From positions 1 through 56,918 of the forward strand of contig JANQIP010000241.1 of NCBI GenBank assembly GCA_028282095.1: a stretch of 56,918 nucleotides of DNA, in the 5' to 3' direction. The notes under the pieces were generated by a model. It was not told the origin of the DNA and ran no database searches. It saw only the letters and a list, made by a program, of their open reading frames with translations. Both the position numbers and the translations under genes were made by a program. This DNA is from Xanthobacteraceae bacterium. Its GTDB lineage: Bacteria > Pseudomonadota > Alphaproteobacteria > Rhizobiales > Xanthobacteraceae. Below are positions 17,158 to 26,549 of this stretch, in pieces; position 1 is the first letter of the stretch; each line of letters begins with the position of its first letter.

Positions 17158-17886
17158 CTATTCCGGGCTGTGGGCGAGGCCCAGATAGCTTTCGAGCACG
17201 CGCGGATTGGCGGCGAGCTCGGACGCCGGACCTTCGAGCACGAGCTCGCCCATTTCGAGGACATAGCCGTAATCGGCAACCTGCAGCGCGGCGCGGGCGT
17301 TCTGCTCGACGAGAAGGATCGACACGCCGGTACTCTTCAGGTCGGCGATAACCTGGAAGATGTCGCGCACGATGCGCGGCGCCAGGCCAAGGCTCGGCTC
17401 GTCGAGCATCAGCAGCTTGGGCCGCGCCATCAGCGCGCGGCCGAGCGCCAGCATCTGCCGCTCGCCGCCCGAGAGCGTGCCGGCAAGCTGCGTGCGCCGC
17501 TCCTGCAGGCGCGGGAAACGTTGATAGACGGCGGCGACGTCGTCCTCGACATCGCGGGCGCCGCGGCGGATACGCGGGAAAGCGCCGAGCAGCAGATTGT
17601 CGGCGACCGGCATATCGCTGAACAGCTCGCGCCGTTCGGGCACGAGGCACAGGCCGTAGCCGACCCGTTCCTCGGTCGAATCCGCGGCAATGTCGCGGTC
17701 GCCATAGACGACCGCGCCACGACCGGGGATAAGGCCCATGAGCGCCATGAGCAGCGTCGTCTTGCCGGCGCCGTTGGGTCCGATCACCGTCGCGATCGCG
17801 CCCTCGGGCACGGCGAGGCTAAGGCCGTGCAGCACCTTGACCTTGCCGTAGCCGACCGAGAGGTCGCGCACGTCGAGCGCGCTCAT
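17158..17886 (-). CDS. livF: Branched-chain amino-acid-type ABC transporter ATP-binding protein LivF
   Basis: This 242-residue ATPase has Walker A GPNGAGKTT, signature LSGGERQMLALGRAL, Walker B LLMLDEPSLGLAP and the LivF-type end LESYLGL. It overlaps the preceding livMG gene by four bases (ATGA). LivF and LivG together energise the LivH/LivM permeases. In this family the name does not prove the substrate: HAAT-type importers beside CoA-linked catabolic genes often carry aromatic acids, amides or short acyl compounds. Confidence 0.92.
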   Translation of the reverse strand: MSALDVRDLSVGYGKVKVLHGLSLAVPEGAIATVIGPNGAGKTTLLMALMGLIPGRGAVVYGDRDIAADSTEERVGYGLCLVPERRELFSDMPVADNLLLGAFPRIRRGARDVEDDVAAVYQRFPRLQERRTQLAGTLSGGERQMLALGRALMARPKLLMLDEPSLGLAPRIVRDIFQVIADLKSTGVSILLVEQNARAALQVADYGYVLEMGELVLEGPASELAANPRVLESYLGLAHSPE

Positions 17887-19643
17887 GCGACGCTCCCGAG
17901 ATAGGCCTCGACGACGGCCGGGTTGTTTTGGATCTCCCGCGGCGAGCCCTCCGCGAGCTTCTCGCCGAAATTCATCACGACGATGCGGTCGACCAGCCCC
18001 ATGACGAATTCCATGTCGTGCTCGACGAGAAGCACGCTCACGCCCTCCTCGCGCAGGCGCCGCACGAGATCAGCGAGCGCTTGCTTTTCGAGGTAGCGCA
18101 GCCCGGCGGCCGGCTCGTCGAGCAGCAGGAGCATGGGATCGGCGCAGAGCGCGCGCGCGACCTCCAACATGCGCTGCGAGCCGAGCGGCAACGTGCTCGC
18201 CTGGTCGAACAGGTTCTTGCCAAGGCCAACCCTGTCCAACTGCTGCGCCGCTTCGTGGCGCAAGAGCGCTTCTTCCGGACGATCGAGCCGCAGGCTCGCC
18301 GCCGCCACGCCGGCATGGCCGCGCAGATGCGCGCCGAAGGCGGCGTTTTCCAACACAGTCATCGACGGCACGATGTTGACATGCTGGAACGTGCGCGCCA
18401 TGCCGCGTCGCGCAATCGCGCGCGCCGAGAGGTTCTCGATGCGCTCGCCGCGGAACCGGATCTCCCCTTCATTCGCTGCAAGCACGCCGGTCATCAGATT
18501 GAACACCGTGCTCTTGCCGGCGCCATTCGGCCCGATCAGGCCGAGCACTTCGCCCGCCCGGACCTCGAACGAGAGGGAGCTGACGGCGGCCAGCGCGCCG
18601 AACCGCTTGGTCGCACCCTCGACTTCGAGCAGCGGCTCCCCGCGTTGCGGCTGAACCCGCGCCGGCAATGGCGGCGTGGTCGGGCGCGCGAGCACCGGTT
18701 TTTCGGCCGGCAGCAGCGCGGAGAAATAGGGCACCAGCCCTTCGCGGGTGCGATGGAGCATCAAAACGATCAACAGCCCGAACACCACGATCTCGTAATT
18801 GCCGCTCTGGTCGGTGATGCGCGGGAGGATGTCTTTGAGCCACTCCTTGAGCATCGTGAGCAGCGTTGCGCCGATGATCGCGCCCCAGACTTGGGTCGAG
18901 CCGCCGATCACGGCCATGAACAGATATTCGATGCTGGCATTCAGGCTGAACGGGGAGGGATTCACATAACGCAGGAAATGCGCATAGAGCCAGCCCGACA
19001 TCGCCGCGAGCAGCGCCGCATAGACAAACAGGATGATCTTCAGCCGATTGGTGTCGACGCCGAAGCTCTGGGCCATCGTCGTGCGCCCCTTAAGAGCACG
19101 GATCGCCCGCCCGACACGCGAGTCCAACAGGTTGCCGGCCGCGAGCAGCGCCACCAGCGTCACCGCCCAGATCAGATAATACATCTGGCGGCCGCCGCCG
19201 AGCGACCAGCCGAAGATCGACAGCCGCGGAATCTCGGCAATGCCGGAATACTTGCCGAGTATCTCCAGATTGCCGAACAGGAAATAGATCGCAATGCCCC
19301 AGGCGATGGTGCCGAGCGGGAGATAGTGGCCCGACAGGCGCAGCGTGATGAAGCCGAGAAACAGGGAAATCGGCAGAGTCAGCAACAGGCAGGCCGGCAG
19401 CGACAGCCAGGGCGAGATGCCGTAGCGCGTCGTCAAGACCGCGCTGGTGTAGGCGGAGATGCCGACAAAGGCCGCCTGTCCGAACGAGGTGAGCCCGCCG
19501 ACGCCGGTGAGCAGCACGAGGCCGAGTGTGACGATGCTCGCGAGCCCGATATAGTTCATCAGCGTGACGTAGAAATCCGGCAGCAGCAGGGGAGCGGCGG
19601 CGAGCAGAACGAGCACGGCGAGGAGCAGCAGGCGCCGGCTCAT
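17883..19643 (-). CDS. livM: LivM permease fused to LivG ATPase
   Basis: This 586-residue fusion protein has a LivM-type membrane domain in residues 1 to about 310, with hydrophobic segments and the EAA-like loop RALKGRTTMAQSFGVD. A short Pro/Ala linker leads to a LivG-type ATPase at about 340-586, with Walker A GPNGAGKST, an extended LivG insertion with RGMARTFQHVNIVP, Walker B LLLLDEPAAGL and end VEAYLGS. Separate LivM and LivG proteins are the more usual arrangement. It overlaps livF and livH by four bases at either end, so stoichiometry is fixed by both fusion and coupling. Confidence 0.9.
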   Translation of the reverse strand: MSRRLLLLAVLVLLAAAPLLLPDFYVTLMNYIGLASIVTLGLVLLTGVGGLTSFGQAAFVGISAYTSAVLTTRYGISPWLSLPACLLLTLPISLFLGFITLRLSGHYLPLGTIAWGIAIYFLFGNLEILGKYSGIAEIPRLSIFGWSLGGGRQMYYLIWAVTLVALLAAGNLLDSRVGRAIRALKGRTTMAQSFGVDTNRLKIILFVYAALLAAMSGWLYAHFLRYVNPSPFSLNASIEYLFMAVIGGSTQVWGAIIGATLLTMLKEWLKDILPRITDQSGNYEIVVFGLLIVLMLHRTREGLVPYFSALLPAEKPVLARPTTPPLPARVQPQRGEPLLEVEGATKRFGALAAVSSLSFEVRAGEVLGLIGPNGAGKSTVFNLMTGVLAANEGEIRFRGERIENLSARAIARRGMARTFQHVNIVPSMTVLENAAFGAHLRGHAGVAAASLRLDRPEEALLRHEAAQQLDRVGLGKNLFDQASTLPLGSQRMLEVARALCADPMLLLLDEPAAGLRYLEKQALADLVRRLREEGVSVLLVEHDMEFVMGLVDRIVVMNFGEKLAEGSPREIQNNPAVVEAYLGSVA

Positions 19644-20683
19644 GGCTCCTCATCCTCCTCGACCCGATGCGTCGTCAGGGAACGCCACAGCAGCACCGGA
19701 ATGATCAGTGTGAACACGATCGACTCCTTGAACGTGCTCGCCCAGAAGGACGAGAAGGATTCGAGGAAGCCGACAAGGAGCGAGCCGAGCGCCGCAAGCG
19801 GGTAATTGGTCATGCCGCCGATGATGGCGCCGACAAAGCCCTTCAGGCTGATGAGGAAGCCGGTGTCGTAATAGATCGTCGTGAAGGGCGAGACGAGAAT
19901 GCCGGAGGCGGCGCCGATCAGCGCCGCCAACGCAAAGCTCAAGCGCCCGGTGAACTCACTGGAAATGCCGACCAGCCGCGCACCGGTGCGATTGAGCGCG
20001 GTCGCGCGCAGCGCCTTGCCGTAGACGGTGCTGCCGAACAGGATGGCAAGCAGCACGATCAGCACCAGGCTCGTTATGATCACCGCGAGGCTCTGTCCGG
20101 TGATGTTGAGCACGCCGAGCTGAAAGCTGATATCGGGAAGCAATTGTGTGCGCACGCCCTCGCCGCCGAAGAAGACGAGCGCCATGCCGGTCAGCATGTA
20201 GTGCACGGCAACGGCGATGATCAGGAGAACAAGGATCGGGGCGTTCGCCACCGGCTGGAAAGCGAGCCGGTAGAGCATCGGCCCCATGGGCGTGACGATT
20301 GCGAGCGTGACCGCAACCTGCAGAAGGATGTCTTCGGGCCGCGAGGCGGACCACACGGCAGCACCGGCGATCACCGCCGGCAGCGCGATGTTCTCCAGCG
20401 CGATGGCGGCAAAGCGCTTGAGTTTCTTCTTGCGCAGGACGGCGACGCCATCGATCGCGGTGATCAGCAAGCCGCCGCCGATCAGGAGATAGACGGTGCC
20501 CGGCACGAGGCCAGCCTGAAGCGTCGCCAGCGACAGTGCCGCCAGAGAGATAAAGTCGCCCTGCGGCACGAAGATCACGCGCGTGACCGTGTAGACGGCG
20601 ACGAGCGCCAGGGCGAGGAGCGCGTAGATCGCTCCGTTGGTGATGGCGTCCTGCGACAGCCACAACGCGATGTTGAAGCTCAT
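19640..20683 (-). CDS. livH: ABC transporter permease LivH
   Basis: A 347-residue inner-membrane permease, longer than many LivH proteins. The N-terminus ITNGAIYALLALALVAVYT and PQGDFISL match the family, and the C-terminal half has NRTGARLVGISSEFTGRLSF. An additional hydrophilic stretch with a Lys-rich turn (VLRKKKLKRF) separates early membrane helices. The ATG at 20683 (MSFNIALWL) is chosen; the upstream in-frame extension is Pro/Arg-rich and does not look coding. The stop overlaps livMG by four bases. Confidence 0.88.
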   Translation of the reverse strand: MSFNIALWLSQDAITNGAIYALLALALVAVYTVTRVIFVPQGDFISLAALSLATLQAGLVPGTVYLLIGGGLLITAIDGVAVLRKKKLKRFAAIALENIALPAVIAGAAVWSASRPEDILLQVAVTLAIVTPMGPMLYRLAFQPVANAPILVLLIIAVAVHYMLTGMALVFFGGEGVRTQLLPDISFQLGVLNITGQSLAVIITSLVLIVLLAILFGSTVYGKALRATALNRTGARLVGISSEFTGRLSFALAALIGAASGILVSPFTTIYYDTGFLISLKGFVGAIIGGMTNYPLAALGSLLVGFLESFSSFWASTFKESIVFTLIIPVLLWRSLTTHRVEEDEEP

Positions 20684-20787
20684 TGGTCGAGCCGGGGGGG
20701 GTGGTGGCCGAACCGGATGAGGGCGAGTTTGGCAGCGGGAGAAGAGGACGCACCCGTCCTCCCCTCCCGTGCGATCGATCCGCCCGG

Positions 20788-21927
20788 TTATTTCTTCAGG
20801 CGCCACTTACCGTCGTCGACGATGACCAGCACGCGCGCGCGTTCGTCGAGCCCGGTGTGGTCCTCTGGCGACATGTTGTAGACGCCGTGCGTCCCGACCA
20901 CGTTCTTTGCGTCTTCGAGGGCATCGCGCAGCGCCTGCCGGAATTCCGGCGTTCCCGGCTTTGCCTTCTCGAGGGCGGCCGGCACGGCGGCGTTGAGCAG
21001 GAGATAGCCGTCATAGCTGTAGCCGCCGAAGGCGTTGCGGGTGCCTTCGCCGAACTTGTCCTCGTAGCGCTTGGTGAAGTCGGAAGCGACCGGCTTGACC
21101 TCGTTGTCGGCCGGCAGGTCCTCGGGAACGATGAGCGGACCGGTCGGCGCGATCGCGCCTTCGACCTTCTTGCCGCCGACTTTGATGAACTCGCGATTGA
21201 CCGTGCCGTGGTTGTGATAGATCGGCTTTTTGTAACCACGCTCGACAAGGCCGATATGCGGCAGTGCACCGCCGGTGCCCGATCCGCCGACAACGACCGC
21301 ATCGGGATCGGCGGAGAGAAGCTTGATCACCTGCCCGGTCACGCTGGTGTCGGCGCGGGCATAGCGCTCATCGGTGAGGACCTTGATGCCGGCCGGCTCG
21401 GCGTGTTTCTTCAGCGCCTTCAGCACGAGGTCGCCCCAGGAGTCGGAGAACCCGATATAGCCGACGGTCTTGACGCCCTTCTTCTTCATATCCTCGACAA
21501 CGGCGCCCATCATGAGCGCGACCGGTTGCGGCGTGGTGAACACCCACCCGAGCTTCTCATGCGGCAACGCGACCGGCGCGAGCGCGATCATCGGCGTCTT
21601 GGCCTCGGTGGCGATCTGCGCGATCTGCGTGGTCGAGGGCACGGAATTCGAGCCCATGATTGCATCGACCTTTTCCTCGCCGATCAGTTTGCGGGCGTTC
21701 TTGGCCGCTTCCGTCGGGTCGGTCTTGTCCTCCAGGATGATGAACTCGACCGGACGACCGCCGAGCGTCCTCGGGATCAGTTGAAAGGCGTTCTTGTAGT
21801 GGATGCCGAGCGAAGCGCCCGGCCCGGTCGCCCCCAGCGTCACGCCGACAAGGATGTTATCCCGGGCGGCCGCTCCGGTCGCGAAGGCGACCGCTGCCGC
21901 GAGTGACAAGAGCAATGTTCGTTTCAT
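20788..21927 (-). CDS. livJ: ABC transporter periplasmic substrate-binding protein, LivJ type
   Basis: This 379-residue periplasmic binding protein has an N-terminal signal peptide (LLLSLAAAVAFATGAAA). It has the type I binding fold: VGVTLGATGPGASLGIHYKN, FIILEDKTDPTEAAKNARKL and GSNSVPSTTQIAQIA are family landmarks. It is the first gene of the transporter block and its ligand would be the substrate of the adjacent catabolic genes. Similar proteins beside CoA ligase and hydroxylase genes often bind aromatic or heterocyclic acids and not leucine. The 190-base gap upstream (21928-22118) shows no gene. Confidence 0.9.
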   Translation of the reverse strand: MKRTLLLSLAAAVAFATGAAARDNILVGVTLGATGPGASLGIHYKNAFQLIPRTLGGRPVEFIILEDKTDPTEAAKNARKLIGEEKVDAIMGSNSVPSTTQIAQIATEAKTPMIALAPVALPHEKLGWVFTTPQPVALMMGAVVEDMKKKGVKTVGYIGFSDSWGDLVLKALKKHAEPAGIKVLTDERYARADTSVTGQVIKLLSADPDAVVVGGSGTGGALPHIGLVERGYKKPIYHNHGTVNREFIKVGGKKVEGAIAPTGPLIVPEDLPADNEVKPVASDFTKRYEDKFGEGTRNAFGGYSYDGYLLLNAAVPAALEKAKPGTPEFRQALRDALEDAKNVVGTHGVYNMSPEDHTGLDERARVLVIVDDGKWRLKK

Positions 21928-22118
21928 GGCGTTTCCTCTATCGATTCAAACGATATTGTTTCGACCGCGATAGAGCAGGCCGGCCGCAGCATTGCGCGAT
22001 CGACCTTGCCAAGTGCGCACGGGCGGTCGACCGCACGCCTTGAGCCCTTCTTTTCTTTTTTCGGTCCGGGAATGCAAAGCGCGGACCAGCGCAAACTCTT
22101 CTCCTTTCACTGTGCGGT

Positions 22119-23315
22119 TCAAGGCAAGGCGATGATGCCCTGCCGGCTCATCGCATCGATCTCGGCGGCGGTGTAGCCGGCCTCGGCCAGCACGCCAGAC
22201 GTGTCCGCCGCGTAGTTCGGCGGAAAGCGCAGCTCGCTCACCGCGCCTGCGACATCGACCGCCATCGGCTGCATGCAAACCACCTCTCCGCCCGGCATGG
22301 CGGTGCGCGTCAGCTTGGCCTGAAGCTGCGGCAGGTCGCGCACCTGGCGGATATCGAAAATGCGCGTTGCCGGAATTGTTGCCGCGCGCAGGTCGGCGAG
22401 GATGTCGTCGACCGTACGCCGCACCGTAATCGCTGCAATGTCGCGATGGATCGCCTCGCGTTCCTGGTGGCGGCCTTCGTTCGTTGCGCGCACCGCGTTT
22501 GCGACCGGCGCGAATGTCTCGATCGCCGTCAGGCGCCGCCACTGCACGTCGCTGCCGATCGCCATATAGACGAAGCCGTCGGCGGCCGGATAGACATTGG
22601 TCGGAATGAACTTGCGATGCTCATTGCCGGCGCGGGTGATCTCGTTGTCCTCGCAGCCGAAGTCGATGAGCGGCAGCACCGTGATCAGCCAGGATGCCGC
22701 CGCCTGCAGCATCGACACATGGATCGCGGTGCCGCGGCCGGTTTCGTTGCGCTCGAGGAGCGCCATCATCACATTGGCGAACAATTCGTCGCCCGCCTTC
22801 AGGTCGATGACGGGCAGGCCCATCTGGGTCGGCACGCCCTTTGGATCGCCGGTCACCTCCATATAGCCGCACATCGCCTGGATGACGGGATCGTAGCCCG
22901 GCACGTCGGGATGGTCCGGTCCCATCGCCGAGATGCCGCCCCAGATCAAGTCCGGCTTCACCGCCGACAGCGTCTCGTAGTCGATGCCGAGCGGCTTGTA
23001 GCGTGCGGGCACCGTGTTGCAGCAGAAGATATCGACATTGAGCGCAGTGATCAGCCGCTTGAGCACCTCGCGACCGCCCGCATGCTTGAGGTTGAGGGCA
23101 ATCGCCTCCTTGCCGACATTGGGGGCGACGAAATAGCTGCGCCGGTCTTCGTCCGCGATCCGGCTGCCGATATAGCGATTAGGATCACCCGGCAGGGCGC
23201 TATCGGCCTTGGTCGCCTCAACACGGATCACCCGCCAGCCGAGTTGGGCAAAGCGCAGCGTCGCCGACGGCAGCGACAGCGCCTGCTCCAGACTGAGGAC
23301 GGTACGCGATCTCAT
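22119..23315 (-). CDS. Family III CoA transferase (CaiB/BaiF type)
   Basis: This 398-residue enzyme would move CoA between acyl groups, for example from succinyl-CoA to a catabolic intermediate. Family features include [14 protein letters not shown], the [13 protein letters not shown] segment, and the likely catalytic aspartate in [15 protein letters not shown]. The N-terminus ([29 protein letters not shown], shown only in part) is a shortened form of the usual LAGLRVLDLS...PFAGMLLADLGA opening, so the CoA-binding N-terminus is unusual. It lies in the same direction as the molybdenum hydroxylase genes but is separated from them by a repeat-filled gap. Confidence 0.8.
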   Translation of the reverse strand: MRSRTVLSLEQALSLPSATLRFAQLGWRVIRVEATKADSALPGDPNRYIGSRIADEDRRSYFVAPNVGKEAIALNLKHAGGREVLKRLITALNVDIFCCNTVPARYKPLGIDYETLSAVKPDLIWGGISAMGPDHPDVPGYDPVIQAMCGYMEVTGDPKGVPTQMGLPVIDLKAGDELFANVMMALLERNETGRGTAIHVSMLQAAASWLITVLPLIDFGCEDNEITRAGNEHRKFIPTNVYPAADGFVYMAIGSDVQWRRLTAIETFAPVANAVRATNEGRHQEREAIHRDIAAITVRRTVDDILADLRAATIPATRIFDIRQVRDLPQLQAKLTRTAMPGGEVVCMQPMAVDVAGAVSELRFPPNYAADTSGVLAEAGYTAAEIDAMSRQGIIALP

Positions 23316-23377
23316 GGGGCTTCCTGGTCGCTCACGCCGACGACCGTCCGCGTGCTTGCGCGCATTCCGGGCTCCTC

Positions 23378-23500
23378 CTAGTGTTCCGACTCTGACGGTC
23401 CGACCCCGGACCGTCAGCCCGGAACACTAGCTGATCCGATGCTTTGTGATGCGGCACCAACACAATGAGACGGGCTCAAGCGTTGGTGCCGCATCACTAG
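23378..23500 (+). repeat. CTAG-bounded double-hairpin element, copy 3
   Basis: Complete copy with left module arms GTGTTCCGACTCTGACGGTC and compensating changes on the other arm (GACCGTCAGCCCGGAACAC), and a right module as in other copies. Paired changes in the outer left stem suggest that the hairpin is maintained. The rest of the 361-base gap (23501-23676) holds a decayed, inverted family A unit near 23560-23590 and no gene. Confidence 0.85.
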
Positions 23501-23676
23501 AGCGCGATTGCTTCAAATCAACCGCGCTCTCTGTCTCTTTGTCTGGTCGCGTGGCCTTTCCGAAAAGCCTGCCAGTTTTTCGGGATCACACTCCAGCGGG
23601 CGGAGATCGTTCGACGCCTCCGCGCCAAAATAATTATATCTAAAAAGTATCTATCCTGGAAGTACCCTCCCGCCGA

Positions 23677-26064
23677 TCACGCCGCGGCGACCCAGGTCGG
23701 CGGTTGCGAGTTCGAGTGCAGCGCCCGGTAGACATTCTCGGGCGTGAACGGCAGGGCGGTGATGCGAACGCCGGTGGCGTTGTAGATCGCATTGGCCACC
23801 GCCGCGGCAACGCAGATCGCCGGTGCTTCGCCGACGCCCTTTGCTCCCTGCGGGCCTTCGCCATCCATGGTCTCGACGAACACCACGTCCATCTCGGGGA
23901 TTTCCGGCGCGGTCACCAGCTTGTAGTCGCGGAAATTGGGGTTGCGTATGACCCCGTTCTCGACGATCAGATCCTCGGTCAGCGCGTAGCCCTGGCCCAT
24001 CACGATGCCGCCCTCGATCTGGCCTTCGATGCCGAGGCGGTTGAGGACGCGGCCGACGTCATGGGCGCCGGTGATCTTGACGAGTTTGACGATGCCGGTA
24101 CGGGTGTCGACTTCGACTTCGGCAACCTGAGTGGCCCAGGCATAGGCGGCGGAAACGTCGCCCCTGAACTGCTTGTCCTGATGCTTGCTCGGCGGCTCGT
24201 AATAATAGCTCGTCATCACGAGTTCGGCCTTGTCGGAGAAGTGCAGCGAGCGGATGAACTTGGCGAGCTCGACCAGCTTCTTGCCGGAGCTCTTCTCGAC
24301 GATGCACTGATCGCGGGTGTCGAGCGCCTCGGCGGGCTGGTCGAACTTCGCCGCCGCCGCCGTGAGGATCTTGTCCTTGGCCTTGCGCGCCGCGCCGATC
24401 GCCGAGTTGCCGGCAATGAAGGTGGTGCGCGAGGCATGCACGCCGACATCCCATGGCGTGACGTCGGTATCGTTGTTGACGACATTGACCGAGGTGAGCG
24501 GCAGGCCCAGCTCCTCGCAAACGAGCTGGGCGAGCACGGTCTCCGATCCCTGTCCGATCTCGGAGGCGCCGGTCAGCAGCGTCACCCGGCCGAAATCGTC
24601 CATCTTGAGGATGGTCCCGCAGCCGTCCGACGGATAGATTTTCGCCCCGCCGCCGACATGGAGCATCGAGGCCATGCCGACGCCGCGCTTGACCGGGTTG
24701 CCGTCATTGCGACGGGCCTCGTTGGCGCGGCGCTTTTCCTGATACTCGCTGCGTTCGGCGGCGACCGACAGGCAATCCTTGAAGCCGCACGACTTGAAGT
24801 GCATGCCCTGCGGCGTCACCTCGCCGGGGTCCTGCGCATTCTTCAGCCGGAATTCGAGCGGGTCCATGCCGATCGCTTCGGCGAGCCGGTCCATATGCGC
24901 TTCGACGGCGAAGGTCGCCTGCAGATTGCCGTAGCCGCGGAACGAGCCGGCATAGGGATTGTTCGAATAGATCGCGCGGGTGCGATAGTCGCAATGCGGC
25001 ACCCGGTAGAGCGAGGAGATGGTCTGCATCATCACGAAGGGCGTGGTCGCGCCCCATGAGGTGTAGGCCCCGTTGTCGTGGATGGTCTCGACCTCGCGGA
25101 AGGTGAGCACGCCGTCGCGCGTGCAGCCGGAGCGCATCTTCATCAGCACCGGCTGGCGCGTCGGCGAGGCGATGAACTCCTCCTCGCGGGTGAACACGAG
25201 TTTCACCGGCCGTCGCGTGATCTTGGCAAGATAGATCGCGATCGGCTCGAACGGATAGATGTCGAGCTTGGAGCCGAAGCCGCCGCCGATCGGCGGCTGG
25301 ACGATGCGGATGCGGCCGGGGTCCATCCCCAGCAGCTCGGCGAATTCCCGTTTGTGCAGGAACGGCACCTGCGTGTTCGAATAGAGAATCAGGTTCTCGC
25401 TGGCGTCGAACTCGGCGATCACGCCGGAGACGCCCATGCAGCAATGGGTCACGTAGTGCAGCTTGAAGACGTCCTCGACGATCGCGTCCGAAGCGGCCTT
25501 GCCCGTTGCAACCTCGCCCTGGCCGTACTGGAAGACCATCGCGACATTGTCGTGCGAGGCCTGATGCACCACATGCGGCTTTCCGTCCGGGCCCGGCGCG
25601 ATGAGATCGTCGCCGTGCAGCCGCGGTGCGTCGGGGCTCATCGCTTCTTCCGCGGTCACGACCGCCGGCAGCGGCTCGTAGTCGACCTTGATCAGCTTGA
25701 GCGCCGCTTCCGCGATCGCTTCGGTGTCGGCCGCAACCGCGGCGATCTCATCGCGCGGGCTGCGCACCTTGTCGTGCTTGAGCGGGAGATGGTCCTTGGC
25801 AACGCCGATCGGCCGCTGCCAGGGCAGGTCCGCCGCGGTGATCACCGCATGCACGCCGGGCAGCGCCTTGGCGGCGCTGGTGTCGATCGACTTGATCTTG
25901 GCATGCACCTGCGATGAGCGCAGAATCTTGGCATGAAGCTGGCCCGGCAGGTCGATGTCATGGATATAGCGGGTCTTGCCGCTCGCCTTTTCCGGCGCGT
26001 CCTTCTTGGGGATACGCTTGCCGATCAGCGAACCGTTCGAGCCGGTCTTTGCGGTGTCGTTCAT
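23677..26064 (-). CDS. Molybdenum hydroxylase large subunit (xanthine dehydrogenase family, Mo-cofactor binding)
   Basis: This 795-residue catalytic subunit would hydroxylate an aromatic or N-heterocyclic substrate using water. It starts with the SLIGKRIPKKDAPEKASGKT segment that precedes the a/b hammerhead, then the Mo-cofactor domains. The active-site loop reads YAGSFRGYGNLQATF, which is neither the CO dehydrogenase form I motif (AYRCSFR) nor form II (AYRGAGR). The catalytic Glu is in KGVGEAPAICVAAA near the C-terminus. I chose the ATG at 26064, which overlaps the small-subunit stop (ATGA). The substrate cannot be read from sequence; hydroxylation of a ring carbon next to nitrogen is the commonest chemistry in relatives. 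Confidence 0.9.
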   Translation of the reverse strand: MNDTAKTGSNGSLIGKRIPKKDAPEKASGKTRYIHDIDLPGQLHAKILRSSQVHAKIKSIDTSAAKALPGVHAVITAADLPWQRPIGVAKDHLPLKHDKVRSPRDEIAAVAADTEAIAEAALKLIKVDYEPLPAVVTAEEAMSPDAPRLHGDDLIAPGPDGKPHVVHQASHDNVAMVFQYGQGEVATGKAASDAIVEDVFKLHYVTHCCMGVSGVIAEFDASENLILYSNTQVPFLHKREFAELLGMDPGRIRIVQPPIGGGFGSKLDIYPFEPIAIYLAKITRRPVKLVFTREEEFIASPTRQPVLMKMRSGCTRDGVLTFREVETIHDNGAYTSWGATTPFVMMQTISSLYRVPHCDYRTRAIYSNNPYAGSFRGYGNLQATFAVEAHMDRLAEAIGMDPLEFRLKNAQDPGEVTPQGMHFKSCGFKDCLSVAAERSEYQEKRRANEARRNDGNPVKRGVGMASMLHVGGGAKIYPSDGCGTILKMDDFGRVTLLTGASEIGQGSETVLAQLVCEELGLPLTSVNVVNNDTDVTPWDVGVHASRTTFIAGNSAIGAARKAKDKILTAAAAKFDQPAEALDTRDQCIVEKSSGKKLVELAKFIRSLHFSDKAELVMTSYYYEPPSKHQDKQFRGDVSAAYAWATQVAEVEVDTRTGIVKLVKITGAHDVGRVLNRLGIEGQIEGGIVMGQGYALTEDLIVENGVIRNPNFRDYKLVTAPEIPEMDVVFVETMDGEGPQGAKGVGEAPAICVAAAVANAIYNATGVRITALPFTPENVYRALHSNSQPPTWVAAA

Positions 26065-26549
26065 CGGGCATCCTCCAGGTTCGACGCCTCCCCCGCCTCG
26101 GCGATTGCTTCGATGACTTTCTTGTATCCGGTGCAACGGCAGAGATTGCCCTCGATGCCGCGCTTGATCTCGTCGTGACCTGGGTGCGGATTCTTGTCCA
26201 GCATGTGCCGTGCCTGCATGACGAGGCCGGGCGTGCAGAAACCGCATTGCACGGCGCCGTGCGTAACAAAGGACTGCTTGAGCCGCTCGGTGAGCTTGTC
26301 GTCGGCCAGCCCCTCGATGGTCACGACATCGCGCCCGTCGCAATCGGCGGCAAACAGCAGGCAGGAATTGGCGGAGGACCCATCGACATTGATGGTGCAG
26401 GCGCCGCATTCGCCTTCGCCGCAGCCATATTTCGTGCCGGTGAGATGCAGTTCGTCGCGCAGCATCTCCAGCGCGCTTTGATGCGCAGGCACGGTGGCGC
26501 GAACGGCGACGCCGTTGAGCGTGAATGCGATGCTAACATTGGCCGACAT
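26061..26549 (-). CDS. Molybdenum hydroxylase small subunit, two [2Fe-2S] clusters
   Basis: This 162-residue electron-transfer subunit carries both cluster motifs. The plant-ferredoxin-like motif has Cys43, Cys48, Cys51 and Cys63 (YGCGEGECGAC...C). The second has Cys102, Cys105, Cys137 and Cys139 (QCGFC...LCRCTG). Electrons from the Mo site would pass through these to FAD in the medium subunit. It overlaps the medium-subunit gene by 17 bases and the large-subunit gene by four, so all three are tightly coupled in the order medium-small-large. Confidence 0.93.
   Translation of the reverse strand: MSANVSIAFTLNGVAVRATVPAHQSALEMLRDELHLTGTKYGCGEGECGACTINVDGSSANSCLLFAADCDGRDVVTIEGLADDKLTERLKQSFVTHGAVQCGFCTPGLVMQARHMLDKNPHPGHDEIKRGIEGNLCRCTGYKKVIEAIAEAGEASNLEDAR

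Noticed and set aside
20684..20806. N-terminal extension of LivH
   Set aside because: Pro/Arg-rich, overlaps the livJ end, and is not shared with the family; the ATG at 20683 fits better.
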